From JBBDWZ01 sp050732575 (GTDB taxonomy: Bacteria; Gemmatimonadota; Gemmatimonadetes; Longimicrobiales; RSA9): DNA of 13,950 nt. Position 1 is the stretch's first letter, and each line of letters begins with the position of its first letter. This document shows, one piece after another, positions 1-7,995 of this stretch. Below the pieces are notes generated by a model. The model saw only the letters and a program-made list of their open reading frames with translations, did not search any database and was not told the DNA's origin. The stretch is from assembly GCA_050732575.1 (NCBI GenBank), contig JBOHRF010000117.1, positions 1-13,950 on the forward strand. Reading direction: 5' to 3'. Made by a program: the position numbers and the translations under genes.

Positions 1-1305
1 GTGAGTGGCTGTGACTTGAATCCGGGAGCGGTAGGTGAACGACTGCGTGCCTGGGGCGCGCAGATTCGACAAGGGCAAGACACGGCGCACATCGATTCTT
101 CCATCAGTGCGGTGATCGCGACTGCAGCCGTGCCCTTCGATCACCCCGAGCTGGTGGCCGCCCGTGATGCGCGCATTCCCGTGCTCAAACGCGCGCAGGC
201 CCTCGGCGCGCTGGTCAACGAAGGCACCGTAATCGCCATTGCCGGCACGCATGGCAAGACGACCACCACCGCCATGACTACCGCGATCCTGGCCGAGTCC
301 GGACTGCAGCCCACGGGTTTTGTCGGCGGTCGCGTGCCCGGCTGGGACAGTGGCCTGCACCGGGGAAGCGATCAGTTGTTCGTGGTGGAAGCCGATGAAT
401 ACGATCGTTCATTCCTGCTGCTCAAGCCGACCGTTGCCGTGGTCACCACGCTGGAGGCCGATCACCTCGACATCTACGGATCTCTCGAGGGTGTGGAAGA
501 GGCGTTCCGCGAATTCATCAATCTGGTTTCACCGGGCGCAGGCCTCATCGTGGCTTGCAGTGATGAGCCCGGAGTGCGTCGACTGCTGCAACGCGCGCCG
601 GCCTATGTCGACCAGTTGCTCTATGGCACGGAGTCCAGCGCACAGCTCCGCGCGGTGAACATTGAAGTGCGGGGCCGCGGCAGTCGCATGCGCGTGCTCG
701 AGCGGGGTGCCGACCTGGGTGAGCTGACACTGGCCGTGGCCGGCCATCACAACATCCGCAATGCACTGGCGGCCACCGCGGCCGCCCTGTATCTGGGCGC
801 GAGTTTTCCGGATGCGCAGCGTGCGCTGGCTCGGTTTACCGGCGTGGAACGTCGCTTCCAGGAGTTGGGTCGCGCCCAGGGTATCGTTGTAGTCGATGAC
901 TACGCCCATCATCCCACGGAGATTCGGGCCACCCTCGCGGCCGCGCGCGCTGCTTATGCCGGGCATCGTTTGGTTGCCGTGTTTCAGCCGCATCTCTTCT
1001 CGCGCACGCGTGACTTTGCCGCAGAATTCGGTGCGGCCCTGGCCACGGCCGACCAGGTCTGGGTGACGGATGTCTATCCTGCTCGCGAAACACCCATACC
1101 CGGCGTGACCGGCCGACTGGTTGCGGATGCAGCACAGCATGCGCGTGCCGGTCGAGTGCAATACGAGCCGGATATCGAGCGCATCGCGCAGCGCGTGCAG
1201 GCCGAGCTGCGCACGGGCGATGTCGCGCTCTTCATGGGTGCTGGCTCTATCGATGCTGCTGCCCGGGACCTGCTGCAACGGTTGAGGATGGAGGTGCGTC
1301 CGTGA
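1..1305 (+). CDS. murC: UDP-N-acetylmuramate--L-alanine ligase MurC (5' partial)
   Basis: This cytoplasmic Mur ligase adds L-alanine to UDP-MurNAc using ATP, the first step of the peptidoglycan stem peptide. Visible motifs (residues counted from base 1) are the P-loop GTHGKTTT at 82-89, EADEYD at 130-135, DHLDIYG at 154-160, HHNIRNA at 249-255 and the C-terminal-domain motif DDYAHHPTEI at 299-308. These cover the central ATPase and C-terminal Mur ligase domains. The GTG at base 1 is probably not the start. It reads as the valine of the VSGCD segment, which in MurC follows the glycine-rich N-terminal loop (GIGGxGMS). About 25-35 residues are therefore missing to the left, and 434 visible residues against a usual 460-490 agrees. 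The stop overlaps the ftsQ start by 4 nt. Identification is secure. Confidence 0.96.
   Translation: MSGCDLNPGAVGERLRAWGAQIRQGQDTAHIDSSISAVIATAAVPFDHPELVAARDARIPVLKRAQALGALVNEGTVIAIAGTHGKTTTTAMTTAILAESGLQPTGFVGGRVPGWDSGLHRGSDQLFVVEADEYDRSFLLLKPTVAVVTTLEADHLDIYGSLEGVEEAFREFINLVSPGAGLIVACSDEPGVRRLLQRAPAYVDQLLYGTESSAQLRAVNIEVRGRGSRMRVLERGADLGELTLAVAGHHNIRNALAATAAALYLGASFPDAQRALARFTGVERRFQELGRAQGIVVVDDYAHHPTEIRATLAAARAAYAGHRLVAVFQPHLFSRTRDFAAEFGAALATADQVWVTDVYPARETPIPGVTGRLVADAAQHARAGRVQYEPDIERIAQRVQAELRTGDVALFMGAGSIDAAARDLLQRLRMEVRP
1290..1294 (+). promoter_or_regulatory. Shine-Dalgarno site of ftsQ
   Basis: A perfect GGAGG lies inside the last codons of murC, 7 nt before the GTG at 1302. It decides the ftsQ start and supports coupled translation, because the ribosome finishing murC covers this site. 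Confidence 0.75.
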
Positions 1306-2075
1306 CAGCGCGTACCCGACTTGGCTTTCTGCTGGGCGCCAGTGCGCTCGGTCTGGTGCTCATTGGCGGGGCCCCCCAGGCCCTACGTCACGTCGACAGT
1401 TTCCGCGTGCGCCGGGTCGAGGTGCGTGGTACCCACTATCTGGCACCCCATCAAGTGCTGCAGGCCAGCGGCATCACGCGCAGCGCGAATGTATTTGACA
1501 GTCCCACGAGCTGGCGGACTGCGCTCGAGCAACACCCGTTGATTGCGCGCGCCCGCATTCAACGTTTGCTGCCCAGCACCATTCGTGTGTTGATCGAGGA
1601 AGCTGAGCCCCTGGCACTGCTCGTGGGCGGGAGCGCGGGCGGGAATGTGGTGTCCATGCGCCCTGTGACCGTGGAGGGCGAGGTGCTGCCGCTCGATCCC
1701 ACGACCGTGGATCTGGACCTGCCCGTCGTTTCCGTGCCCGCGCCCGGGCCCCTGCCCGCACCACCGGCGCGCATCGCCGATGTGCGTGTGCTGGCTGTGC
1801 TGCGCCTGCTCGTGCAGATGCGACGCGCAGAGCCCACACTGTTTGGCTGGATTTCCGATGCCGAGCCTGTGCGCAATGACGTGCGCATCCGCCTGCGCGC
1901 GCCGGCCGGTGCAGAAGTGCTGCTGCCCGACACGCCCGATGACCTGCAATTGCGCCGACTCCGGCTCACATTGTCGGACTTGACTGCACGACAGGACATC
2001 AACCGCTTGCTTCGTATCGATGCCCGCTACCCCGACCAGATCGTGGTAGCCTTGTCTCCCACGGAAGCCAACTGA
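1302..2075 (+). CDS. ftsQ: cell division protein FtsQ (POTRA domain)
   Basis: FtsQ is a bitopic inner-membrane divisome protein that links early division proteins to FtsB/FtsL and septal synthesis. The 257-residue product has a short cytoplasmic N-terminus and one transmembrane segment at about residues 6-23. A POTRA domain follows at about 34-103 (start FRVRRVEVRG, end STIRVLIEEAEPLALL, with HPLIARARI between), then a beta-rich FtsQ C-terminal region. A stretch rich in proline and valine around 135-160 is probably a flexible linker. The GTG start has a perfect Shine-Dalgarno site 7 nt upstream, and its GTGA overlaps the murC stop. No murB or ddl separates murC from ftsQ, unlike in many proteobacterial clusters. 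Sequence conservation in FtsQ is low, so the call rests on topology, the POTRA pattern and position between murC and ftsA. Confidence 0.92.
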   Translation: MTARTRLGFLLGASALGLVLIGGAPQALRHVDSFRVRRVEVRGTHYLAPHQVLQASGITRSANVFDSPTSWRTALEQHPLIARARIQRLLPSTIRVLIEEAEPLALLVGGSAGGNVVSMRPVTVEGEVLPLDPTTVDLDLPVVSVPAPGPLPAPPARIADVRVLAVLRLLVQMRRAEPTLFGWISDAEPVRNDVRIRLRAPAGAEVLLPDTPDDLQLRRLRLTLSDLTARQDINRLLRIDARYPDQIVVALSPTEAN

Positions 2076-2077
2076 TC

Positions 2078-3307
2078 ATGCGCACACAAATTGTTGCCGG
2101 CCTCGACATTGGCTCGACCAAAACCTGTGCGGTCATTGCCGAAGTCATCATGGAGATCGGACGCGATCCGATCGTCAAGGTCCTGGGCGTCGGTCAAACG
2201 CGCACCGCCGGCATGCGCCGCGAAGTCGTGACCGACATTGAGGGCACGACCGAATCCGTGCGCGCGGCCATGAAAGAGGCCGAGCTCATGGCCGGTGTGA
2301 CGGTCGAGCGCGTCTTCACCGGTGTGGCCGGCGAATACATACACGCGCGTACATCGACGGGTGTGGTCGCGGTGGGCGGCGAGGAGATTCGCGCCGACGA
2401 TGTCAAGCGCGTGCAGGGCGTTGCTCGCGCCGTGGTCGTGCCCGCCGACCGGGAAGTGCTGCACGTGTTGCCGCAGGAGTACATCATCGACCACCAATCG
2501 GGCATTCGCGATCCGATTGGCATGGCTGGCACTCGCTTGGAAGCCGAAGTCTACATCATCACGAGTGCACTGGCCGCCACTCAAAATCTGCGCAAGGCCG
2601 TGAGTCGCGCCGGTTATCGCATCGACGCCACCGTGCATGAGCCCATCGCCACCTCACTCAGCGTGGTCACCGATGATGAGAAGGATGTAGGTGTTGCCCT
2701 GGTGGATCTGGGCGGAGCCACCACGGAGCTGGCCATCTTCCGCGAAGGCAAGATGCGCCACCTGGCTTCTATCCCATGGGGTGCGGGTACGGTCACCAAC
2801 GACCTGGCGAAAGGGTTGTCCATCACATACACCGAAGCCGAGAAAGCAAAGGAGCGCCATGGAGTCGCGTTTGCCCAGCTGGTGGATCCGCGCGAAACGG
2901 TTGAATTGCCGGGCCCTGGACCGGGCGCCAAACGGCAGGTCGCGCGTGAGCTCATCGCGCACATCATCGAGCAGCGTCTCGATGAGATTCTTGGCCTGGT
3001 CGCGCGCGAGATCGAGCATGCGGGCGAAAGCGGAAAGCTGGGTGCTGGTGCGGTGCTCACCGGCGGCGGCGCGGCGTTGACCGGCGCCGTTGACGTGGCG
3101 CAGCACGGCTTCGGTATGCCCGTTCGTGTGGGTGTGCCGGGTGATGGATTGACCGGCCTTTCTGACTCGGTGCGCAAAACGCAATACGCCACGGCTACCG
3201 GGCTGGCCATCTTTGGCGCCGAACTCATCGCAGAGCAAGGTGGTGCCGGTCCGTTCGGTCCCGGCGTTGTCGGCAAGGTGCTGGGTTGGCTCAAGGAATT
3301 CTTTTGA
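2078..3307 (+). CDS. ftsA: cell division protein FtsA
   Basis: FtsA is an actin-like ATPase that tethers FtsZ filaments to the inner membrane and helps recruit later divisome proteins. The 409-residue product begins with the phosphate-1 motif GLDIGSTKT (residues 8-16). It carries the phosphate-2 motif DLGGATTE at 210-217 and the adenosine motif TGGGAALTG near 328-336. The FtsA-specific 1C subdomain would occupy about 84-160. The last residues, GKVLGWLKEFF, fit the amphipathic membrane-targeting helix typical of FtsA. Length is normal for the family. The ATG lies 2 nt after the ftsQ stop with only a weak upstream purine run, so it is probably translated by coupling to ftsQ. Downstream, a repeat-rich spacer separates it from ftsZ. 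Confidence 0.97.
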   Translation: MRTQIVAGLDIGSTKTCAVIAEVIMEIGRDPIVKVLGVGQTRTAGMRREVVTDIEGTTESVRAAMKEAELMAGVTVERVFTGVAGEYIHARTSTGVVAVGGEEIRADDVKRVQGVARAVVVPADREVLHVLPQEYIIDHQSGIRDPIGMAGTRLEAEVYIITSALAATQNLRKAVSRAGYRIDATVHEPIATSLSVVTDDEKDVGVALVDLGGATTELAIFREGKMRHLASIPWGAGTVTNDLAKGLSITYTEAEKAKERHGVAFAQLVDPRETVELPGPGPGAKRQVARELIAHIIEQRLDEILGLVAREIEHAGESGKLGAGAVLTGGGAALTGAVDVAQHGFGMPVRVGVPGDGLTGLSDSVRKTQYATATGLAIFGAELIAEQGGAGPFGPGVVGKVLGWLKEFF

Positions 3308-3313
3308 ACGCAA

Positions 3314-3380
3314 GGTGACGGTGAGGAGTGACGGTGAAGAACGGATTAGGCCGACCTCACCGTTCCCCGTCCCCGTCACC
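3314..3380. repeat. large imperfect inverted repeat between ftsA and ftsZ
   Basis: The left arm at 3314-3339 and the right arm at 3355-3380 are reverse complements at 20 of 26 positions by hand alignment, with a 15-nt loop. The outer 8 bp (GGTGACGG with CCGTCACC) are perfect, and an inner block (ACGGTGA with TCACCGT) is also perfect. The element fills nearly the whole spacer between the ftsA stop and the first possible ftsZ start at 3389. No T-run follows, so it does not look like a standard intrinsic terminator. An RNA hairpin affecting ftsZ translation or mRNA processing is possible but is inference. Confidence 0.7.
3315..3340 (+). repeat. tandem 13-bp repeat, two copies, after ftsA
   Basis: Two adjacent 13-mers, GTGACGGTGAGGA (3315-3327) and GTGACGGTGAAGA (3328-3340), differ at one base. 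They begin 7 nt after the ftsA stop and share the GTGACG word with the array near 13570. On the plus strand they contain several TGA triplets in different frames. Confidence 0.8.
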
Positions 3381-3448
3381 TTTCAGACATGATCGAAGCT
3401 CTGGAACTATCAAAGCGCACGGACGCGCAACCCGGGGGGGCTACCAAC

Positions 3449-4663
3449 ATGATGATCTTCGAATTCGAAGACAGCACACTGCAAAACGCGCGCATGAAGG
3501 TTGTGGGTGTGGGTGGTGGCGGCAGCAACGCCGTGAACCGAATGATCGATGAAGATCTGGAAGGCGTCGAATTCATCTGCATCAACACGGATGCGCAGGC
3601 CCTGAAGCTGGCCAAAGCGGCCAACCGGATCCAGATCGGCAAACTGCTCACGCGCGGCTTGGGTGCGGGCGCTCGCCCCGAGATCGGGCGTCAGGCCATT
3701 GAAGAAGATCGTGAAGAAGTGGCAGCCGCCCTGCGCGGCGCCGATCTGGTTTTCGTCACCGCGGGCATGGGCGGTGGAACCGGGACGGGGGCTGCGCCGG
3801 TAATTGCAGAAATCGCGCGCGAATTAGGTGCCCTGACCATTGGCATTGTAACCCGTCCCTTCCAGTTCGAGGGCAAGAAGCGGATGCGCCAGGCGGATAT
3901 GGGGCTACAGGAACTGAAGCGCACTGCGGATACGGTCATCGTCGTACCCAACGAACGTCTCCTGTCGGTGGTTGGTAAAGGGACGTCGTTCCGTGATGCG
4001 CTCAAACGCGCGGACGAAGTGCTGCTTCATGCAACCCAGGGGATCAGTGACCTCATCCATGTAACGGGCGAGGTCAACGTGGACTTTGCGGATGTGCGCA
4101 CGGTCATGCAAAGTCGGGGGCCCGCGCTCATGGGAACGGGCTACGGCCGGGGCGACAACCGGGCCGTGGAAGCGGCGCAGGAAGCCATTTCGTCTCCGCT
4201 GTTGGACAGCGTGACCATAGAAGGGGCGGGAGGTGTGCTAATTAACATTACGGGGGGCATGGACTTAACCATTGACGAAGTGACCACCATCGCTAGCATT
4301 ATTCAGGAAGCGGCGGGCGACGAGGCCGAGATCATTTTTGGCGCCGTTCATGATCCGAGTCTCGAAGGTGAGATGCGGGTCACGGTCATCGCGACCGGGC
4401 TCGACCGGGAGGAGATCCCGCAGCCGGCGAGCAATGTCATCCGCCCCACGTTTGGTTCGCGCAACGTTCTCTCCCCGACGGTCATTGCTGCAGAGCCCGC
4501 ACCGCACCGCATGGTAGCGGCCGCGGCGGGCGCGACGGCAGCGGCGCGCGCGCCGGTGTATCCGGAGGCCACGCCGTTTGTGCGGTTACCGCACACGCCG
4601 ATTGCGCGTCAGCAATTGCATGACCTGGATGTGCCGACGTTCATTCGGCGGCAAATGGATTGA
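3449..4663 (+). CDS. ftsZ: cell division GTPase FtsZ
   Basis: FtsZ is the tubulin-like GTPase that forms the cytokinetic Z-ring. With the start at 3449 the product has 404 residues. It shows GGGGSN at 22-27, the tubulin signature GMGGGTGTG at 106-114, and the T7-loop catalytic residues N210, D212 and D215 (NVDFAD). The sub-domain containing GGMDLTIDE follows, then an alanine/proline-rich C-terminal linker. The C-terminal peptide DVPTFIRRQ is the docking tail for FtsA and other partners. An ATG at 3389 in the same frame would add 20 residues, but they look unlike FtsZ and have no Shine-Dalgarno site. The ATG at 3449 is followed by a second ATG and preceded by a G-run (3434-3440) about 8 nt away, and the family usually starts shortly before this point. 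The protein is certain; the start is likely but not proven. Confidence 0.96.
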   Translation: MMIFEFEDSTLQNARMKVVGVGGGGSNAVNRMIDEDLEGVEFICINTDAQALKLAKAANRIQIGKLLTRGLGAGARPEIGRQAIEEDREEVAAALRGADLVFVTAGMGGGTGTGAAPVIAEIARELGALTIGIVTRPFQFEGKKRMRQADMGLQELKRTADTVIVVPNERLLSVVGKGTSFRDALKRADEVLLHATQGISDLIHVTGEVNVDFADVRTVMQSRGPALMGTGYGRGDNRAVEAAQEAISSPLLDSVTIEGAGGVLINITGGMDLTIDEVTTIASIIQEAAGDEAEIIFGAVHDPSLEGEMRVTVIATGLDREEIPQPASNVIRPTFGSRNVLSPTVIAAEPAPHRMVAAAAGATAAARAPVYPEATPFVRLPHTPIARQQLHDLDVPTFIRRQMD

Positions 4664-4664
4664 A

Positions 4665-4682
4665 GTCACGCGTTACGAGGGG
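4665..4682. repeat. GTCACGCGTTACG element after ftsZ
   Basis: The 13-mer at 4665-4677 matches the repeat unit phase GTCACGCGTCACG of the 13557-13584 array at 12 of 13 bases, including the ACGCGT palindrome (4668-4673). It begins 1 nt after the ftsZ stop and runs into a GAGGGG stretch that probably acts as the ribosome binding site of the next gene. Confidence 0.5.
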
Positions 4683-4685
4683 TGA

Positions 4686-5999
4686 GTGAACAGTAAGGCG
4701 CACAAAGCGATTTTTGTGACCGTGGTGGGCGTGCTCAGCTTGGGCGCCATGACCGTCATGGACACACGCGCGCGCTCGCGCGTAGATAACCTCGAGAGTG
4801 CGGCCGTCCTCGATCCGGTTTACGCGCTGCCCGTCGAGCGTGTAGAGACGCATCAGCTGGAACTGGGTCAAACGCTGTCGGTACTCCTCATGCGCGCATC
4901 CCTGAACGGTTCGGACCTGGCTGGACTGCTGCGTGCCATTGATGAGCGGCAGAATCTGCGCAGCCTGGCGTCGGGCGTGGAAGTTACCGTGCGCCGCTGG
5001 CTGTCCAATGGCGAAACCCGGAGCGTGGATCTTCAGCTGAACGCCGACACGACCATCCGGGCCATGCGTTCCGATTCCGGCTGGTCCACATCGTTGGTAC
5101 TCACGCCGATCGTACTGGACACGTTGGCCACCAGCAGCACCATAAGTGCGGGCCAGTCTCTCTACGAAGCGATCGTTTTCGATTCCCTGGCCGCCATCCC
5201 GGTGACCGACCGAGTAGGCCTGGTGAGTGACCTGGCGTCCATCTACGAATATCAGCTCGATTTCACGCATGAGATTCAGCCGGGTGATCGTTTCACGCTG
5301 GTGTATGAGCGGGAGGCTCGACCGGATGGCAGTGCGCGGCGACTGCGCATTCTGGCAGCACGCATTGACAATCGGGGCAAGCGGCATGACGCCGTGTTGT
5401 TCCAGCGGGCGGGCCTGGCCGGATATTACGATCTCGAGGGCCGCTCGATGCGCCGCGGCTTCAAGCGCTACCCGATCGACTATGTGCGCGTCACCTCATC
5501 GTTTGCCTGGCGCAGGTACCATCCCATCCTGGGGATTTACCGGGCGCACCTGGGCACTGACTTCGGGGCTGCTCAGGGTACACCGGTGAAAGCCACGGGA
5601 GATGGATCCGTGACATTTGCAGGCCGCGATGGTGGCTATGGCAATGTCGTCGTGATCCGCCACACCAACGGCTATAGCACCCGCTACGCCCACCTGTCCC
5701 GTTTTGCCTCGGGCATACGACCCGGCCGGCGCGTGCAGATGAACAACGTCATCGGCTACGTCGGCGCTACCGGCTTGGCGACCGCGCCACATCTGCACTA
5801 TGAACTGCGCCTGAACGGGCGACCCATCGACTTCAGCCGCGCCCGGCTGCCCAGTTCACCACCCCTGCCGCCCGCGTACCGTGATGAGTACTTTGCTCTG
5901 GTGAAGAACCGGCTGGTCCTGCTCCAGGAAGCTGTGCTCGGTGCGGGTCTTGCCAGAAAAACTGCGGATCCCGCTATGCCCATGGGTGGAGGTAGCTAG
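4686..5999 (+). CDS. M23 family metallopeptidase, MepM-like murein endopeptidase
   Basis: This is a predicted zinc endopeptidase of the lysostaphin-type M23 family, cutting peptidoglycan cross-links in the periplasm. The 437-residue product has an N-terminal signal anchor at about residues 8-25. A LysM/OapA-like N-terminal region follows, with LGQTLSVLLMRASLNGSDL resembling the matching part of E. coli MepM, and then the catalytic domain. Zinc-ligand motifs are complete: H288 and D292 in HLGTD, H369 and H371 in HLHYE, and H336 in YAHLS. It should therefore be active, not a degenerate EnvC/NlpD-type activator. The GTG start has GAGGGG just upstream and lies 22 nt after ftsZ. The position suggests co-expression with the Z-ring and a role in wall remodelling during growth or division. 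The exact substrate bond is inferred from family. Confidence 0.92.
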   Translation: MNSKAHKAIFVTVVGVLSLGAMTVMDTRARSRVDNLESAAVLDPVYALPVERVETHQLELGQTLSVLLMRASLNGSDLAGLLRAIDERQNLRSLASGVEVTVRRWLSNGETRSVDLQLNADTTIRAMRSDSGWSTSLVLTPIVLDTLATSSTISAGQSLYEAIVFDSLAAIPVTDRVGLVSDLASIYEYQLDFTHEIQPGDRFTLVYEREARPDGSARRLRILAARIDNRGKRHDAVLFQRAGLAGYYDLEGRSMRRGFKRYPIDYVRVTSSFAWRRYHPILGIYRAHLGTDFGAAQGTPVKATGDGSVTFAGRDGGYGNVVVIRHTNGYSTRYAHLSRFASGIRPGRRVQMNNVIGYVGATGLATAPHLHYELRLNGRPIDFSRARLPSSPPLPPAYRDEYFALVKNRLVLLQEAVLGAGLARKTADPAMPMGGGS

Positions 6000-7971
6000 C
6001 GTTCTGAAGTGGGTCGGACTTTTCCTCCTGGTCGCTGCCGGTCTCGCTTGCTCGATCTATTTGTATCGGCTGCGTGAGACGCCCGGCCGCGGGCGATTCC
6101 TGCTCGCGCTGTTGCGTGGTTTTGCTATCGCCGTCCTGCTGCTCCTTCTCTTCGATCCCATGTTGCCCACGGCAGCGCGCACTCCCTCGCGCGGCACGGT
6201 AATCGTGCTCGATGCATCGATCAGCATGGAGCTGCCGTTGGCGGGCGGTGGCACACGCTGGAATGAAGCACTGCAGCGCGCGCAGCGCGTGCCTGATGCT
6301 TCGATCATCCTGTTAGCCGGGGGTTCACCCCGTCGCATCAGCCGGGACAGCCTGGCCTCCATAACGCCGAGCTACGGTGCGTCGCGCCTGTTGCCCGCAC
6401 TGCTGGCTGCCAGTGAGAGCGGAGCCCGCAAAGTCGTGGTCATCACGGATGGCGCCATTGAAGATGCGCAGGAAGTGCAGCGCTGGCTGCCGCGCCTGGG
6501 TCTGGAAGTGGAAGTGCAATCCGTGGGCGGGCAAACGCCGACTGATCGCGGGATTCAGGAAGTCACCGCGCCCATCTGGGCGGAAGCGGGCAAGCCTATC
6601 GATGTAAGCGTCGGCATCACCAGCAACGCAAACGCGAATTTGCCGCAGCGTGTCATGGTGCACGCAGATGGCAATGAACTGGGTTCGGCTACGCTGGCCA
6701 CGCCAGCGGCCGGCCGGGTTAGCACGGGCACCATCAAGGTGACGCCCAGTGCGGCGGCCGCGGGCAGGCTGGTCCGCCTCGATGTGTCGCTCGAAGGGCA
6801 GGACGCCATTCCGGCCAACGATCGGCGCAGCATATACGTCCTGGTGGGCGCAAAACCGACCGGCGTTGCGCTGGTTTCGTTTGAGCCCGACTGGGAGCCG
6901 CGCTTTCTGCAGCCGGTGCTGGAGCAATCCACGGGTCTGCCCGTGCGCAGCTTTTATCGCACGGGCGGTAACGTTTATGTGACGGGTGGCATAGGCACCG
7001 AGCTGGGCAAGCGCGCGTTCGAAGAAGAAGTGCAAAGGTCCGTGCGCGAAGCAGACCTGGTCGTTCTGCATGGCGTGGGAGACAACTCGCCTACCTGGGC
7101 GCGTGAGGCGAGTCAGACCCGTCCGCGCGTGCTCATCATGCCGCGCGAGAATGGCGCCTCCCTGAATAGCGTGCAGGCCTCGGCGGCGGCACCGGGCGAT
7201 TGGTACATCACAACCGACGTGCCGCCCTCGCCCATTGCCGGTTTGTTGGCAGGAATGCCCGTGCAGAATCTTCCGCCCCTCTTGGCACTTCACCTGGCGC
7301 GTGACATTCCGAGCGGCGCCTGGGTTCCGTTGCAGGCCACCCGCGGTCGTCGAGGTGCGCCCGCGCCGGTTGCGCTGGCCATTGCGGAAGCCGGACGGCG
7401 CCGCGTGATCTCCCTTGGGCAAGGGTACTGGCGCTGGTCGTTCCGGGGCGGTGACGCGCGCAACGTTTATGTGCGTTTCTGGGGCGCACTGGCCGGCTGG
7501 CTGGTCCAGGAGCAAACGCAGGTTGCGGGCGGTGCCATCCGACCGGCGCGTCGGGTAGTGCAGCGCGGTGAGCGGCTGGTCTGGATCACGCCCGGACTGG
7601 CGGCGGATTCGATCTCGTTGAGTCTCATCCGGGACACGGCAAGGACCGATCTTACCATTCCTGTAGAGGCGGGTGACTCCGCATCTTCATCTCCCTTGGC
7701 GCCCGGCCACTATCGTTACGAGGCGCGCGCATTTTCGGGCGGCCGCGTGGTCGGAACGGGCACCGGACCCCTGACCGTCGAGCCGTTCAGCATGGAGCTG
7801 GTTCGGGCAGCCCGGCCGCTCGACGATCTCAAGGGTACTGCCAGTTCGGCTCTGGGCCGCCGCGGGCGCGGCGGTGAGCGCCCACTGCGTACATCAATTT
7901 GGCCCTACGCCCTGATTCTGGCGTTGCTCACTGCCGAGTGGGTCCTGCGCCGCCGGTGGGGCCTGCGCTGA
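5986..7971 (+). CDS. membrane-anchored VWA-domain protein (BatA-like N-terminus, gatase-like middle)
   Basis: Function unknown. With the GTG start at 5986 the product has about 661 residues. Two transmembrane segments (about 6-30 and 38-60) are followed by a von Willebrand A-like domain with an intact MIDAS DxSxS motif (D76, S78, S80 in DASISM) and a later VVITDG with D155. A beta-rich region follows, then an alpha/beta segment (about 288-400, starting GVALVSFEPDWEPRF) resembling the class I glutamine-amidotransferase-like domain found in some membrane VWA proteins. No catalytic triad was recognised there. A final transmembrane helix at about 639-657 ends in RRRWGLR. The layout recalls BatA/aerotolerance-type proteins. 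The start is uncertain: a strong GGAGG (5988-5992) sits inside the end of the M23 gene and would better serve a CTG at 6004. The gene overlaps the M23 gene and precedes ftsY by 24 nt, so it is almost certainly co-transcribed. Confidence 0.8.
   Translation: MEVASVLKWVGLFLLVAAGLACSIYLYRLRETPGRGRFLLALLRGFAIAVLLLLLFDPMLPTAARTPSRGTVIVLDASISMELPLAGGGTRWNEALQRAQRVPDASIILLAGGSPRRISRDSLASITPSYGASRLLPALLAASESGARKVVVITDGAIEDAQEVQRWLPRLGLEVEVQSVGGQTPTDRGIQEVTAPIWAEAGKPIDVSVGITSNANANLPQRVMVHADGNELGSATLATPAAGRVSTGTIKVTPSAAAAGRLVRLDVSLEGQDAIPANDRRSIYVLVGAKPTGVALVSFEPDWEPRFLQPVLEQSTGLPVRSFYRTGGNVYVTGGIGTELGKRAFEEEVQRSVREADLVVLHGVGDNSPTWAREASQTRPRVLIMPRENGASLNSVQASAAAPGDWYITTDVPPSPIAGLLAGMPVQNLPPLLALHLARDIPSGAWVPLQATRGRRGAPAPVALAIAEAGRRRVISLGQGYWRWSFRGGDARNVYVRFWGALAGWLVQEQTQVAGGAIRPARRVVQRGERLVWITPGLAADSISLSLIRDTARTDLTIPVEAGDSASSSPLAPGHYRYEARAFSGGRVVGTGTGPLTVEPFSMELVRAARPLDDLKGTASSALGRRGRGGERPLRTSIWPYALILALLTAEWVLRRRWGLR
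5988..5992 (+). promoter_or_regulatory. Shine-Dalgarno site within the 3' end of the M23 gene
   Basis: GGAGG lies in the last codons of the M23 peptidase gene. The only in-frame start-like codon downstream at a usable distance is CTG at 6004 (11 nt away), which would give a product beginning MKWVGLFLLV. The GTG at 5986 lies upstream of this site and cannot use it. Confidence 0.5.
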
Positions 7972-7995
7972 GAAACCACCAGAACACGGTGCGGC

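Noticed and set aside
1..3. GTG at base 1 as the true start of murC
   Set aside because: The product would lack the N-terminal glycine-rich nucleotide-binding loop that precedes VSGxD in this family; the window edge cuts the gene.
529..1278. Minus-strand open frame opposite murC
   Set aside because: No recognisable motif and odd His/Arg-rich composition; murC is certain on the other strand.
2614..3379. Two overlapping minus-strand open frames opposite ftsA and the spacer
   Set aside because: No recognisable motif; ftsA motifs on the plus strand explain the constraint on this DNA.
6325..7515. Long minus-strand open frame (396 codons) opposite the VWA gene
   Set aside because: It is rich in Arg, His, Gln and Gly without domain pattern, and lies wholly opposite a well-supported gene. 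It is a typical shadow frame of GC-rich coding DNA.
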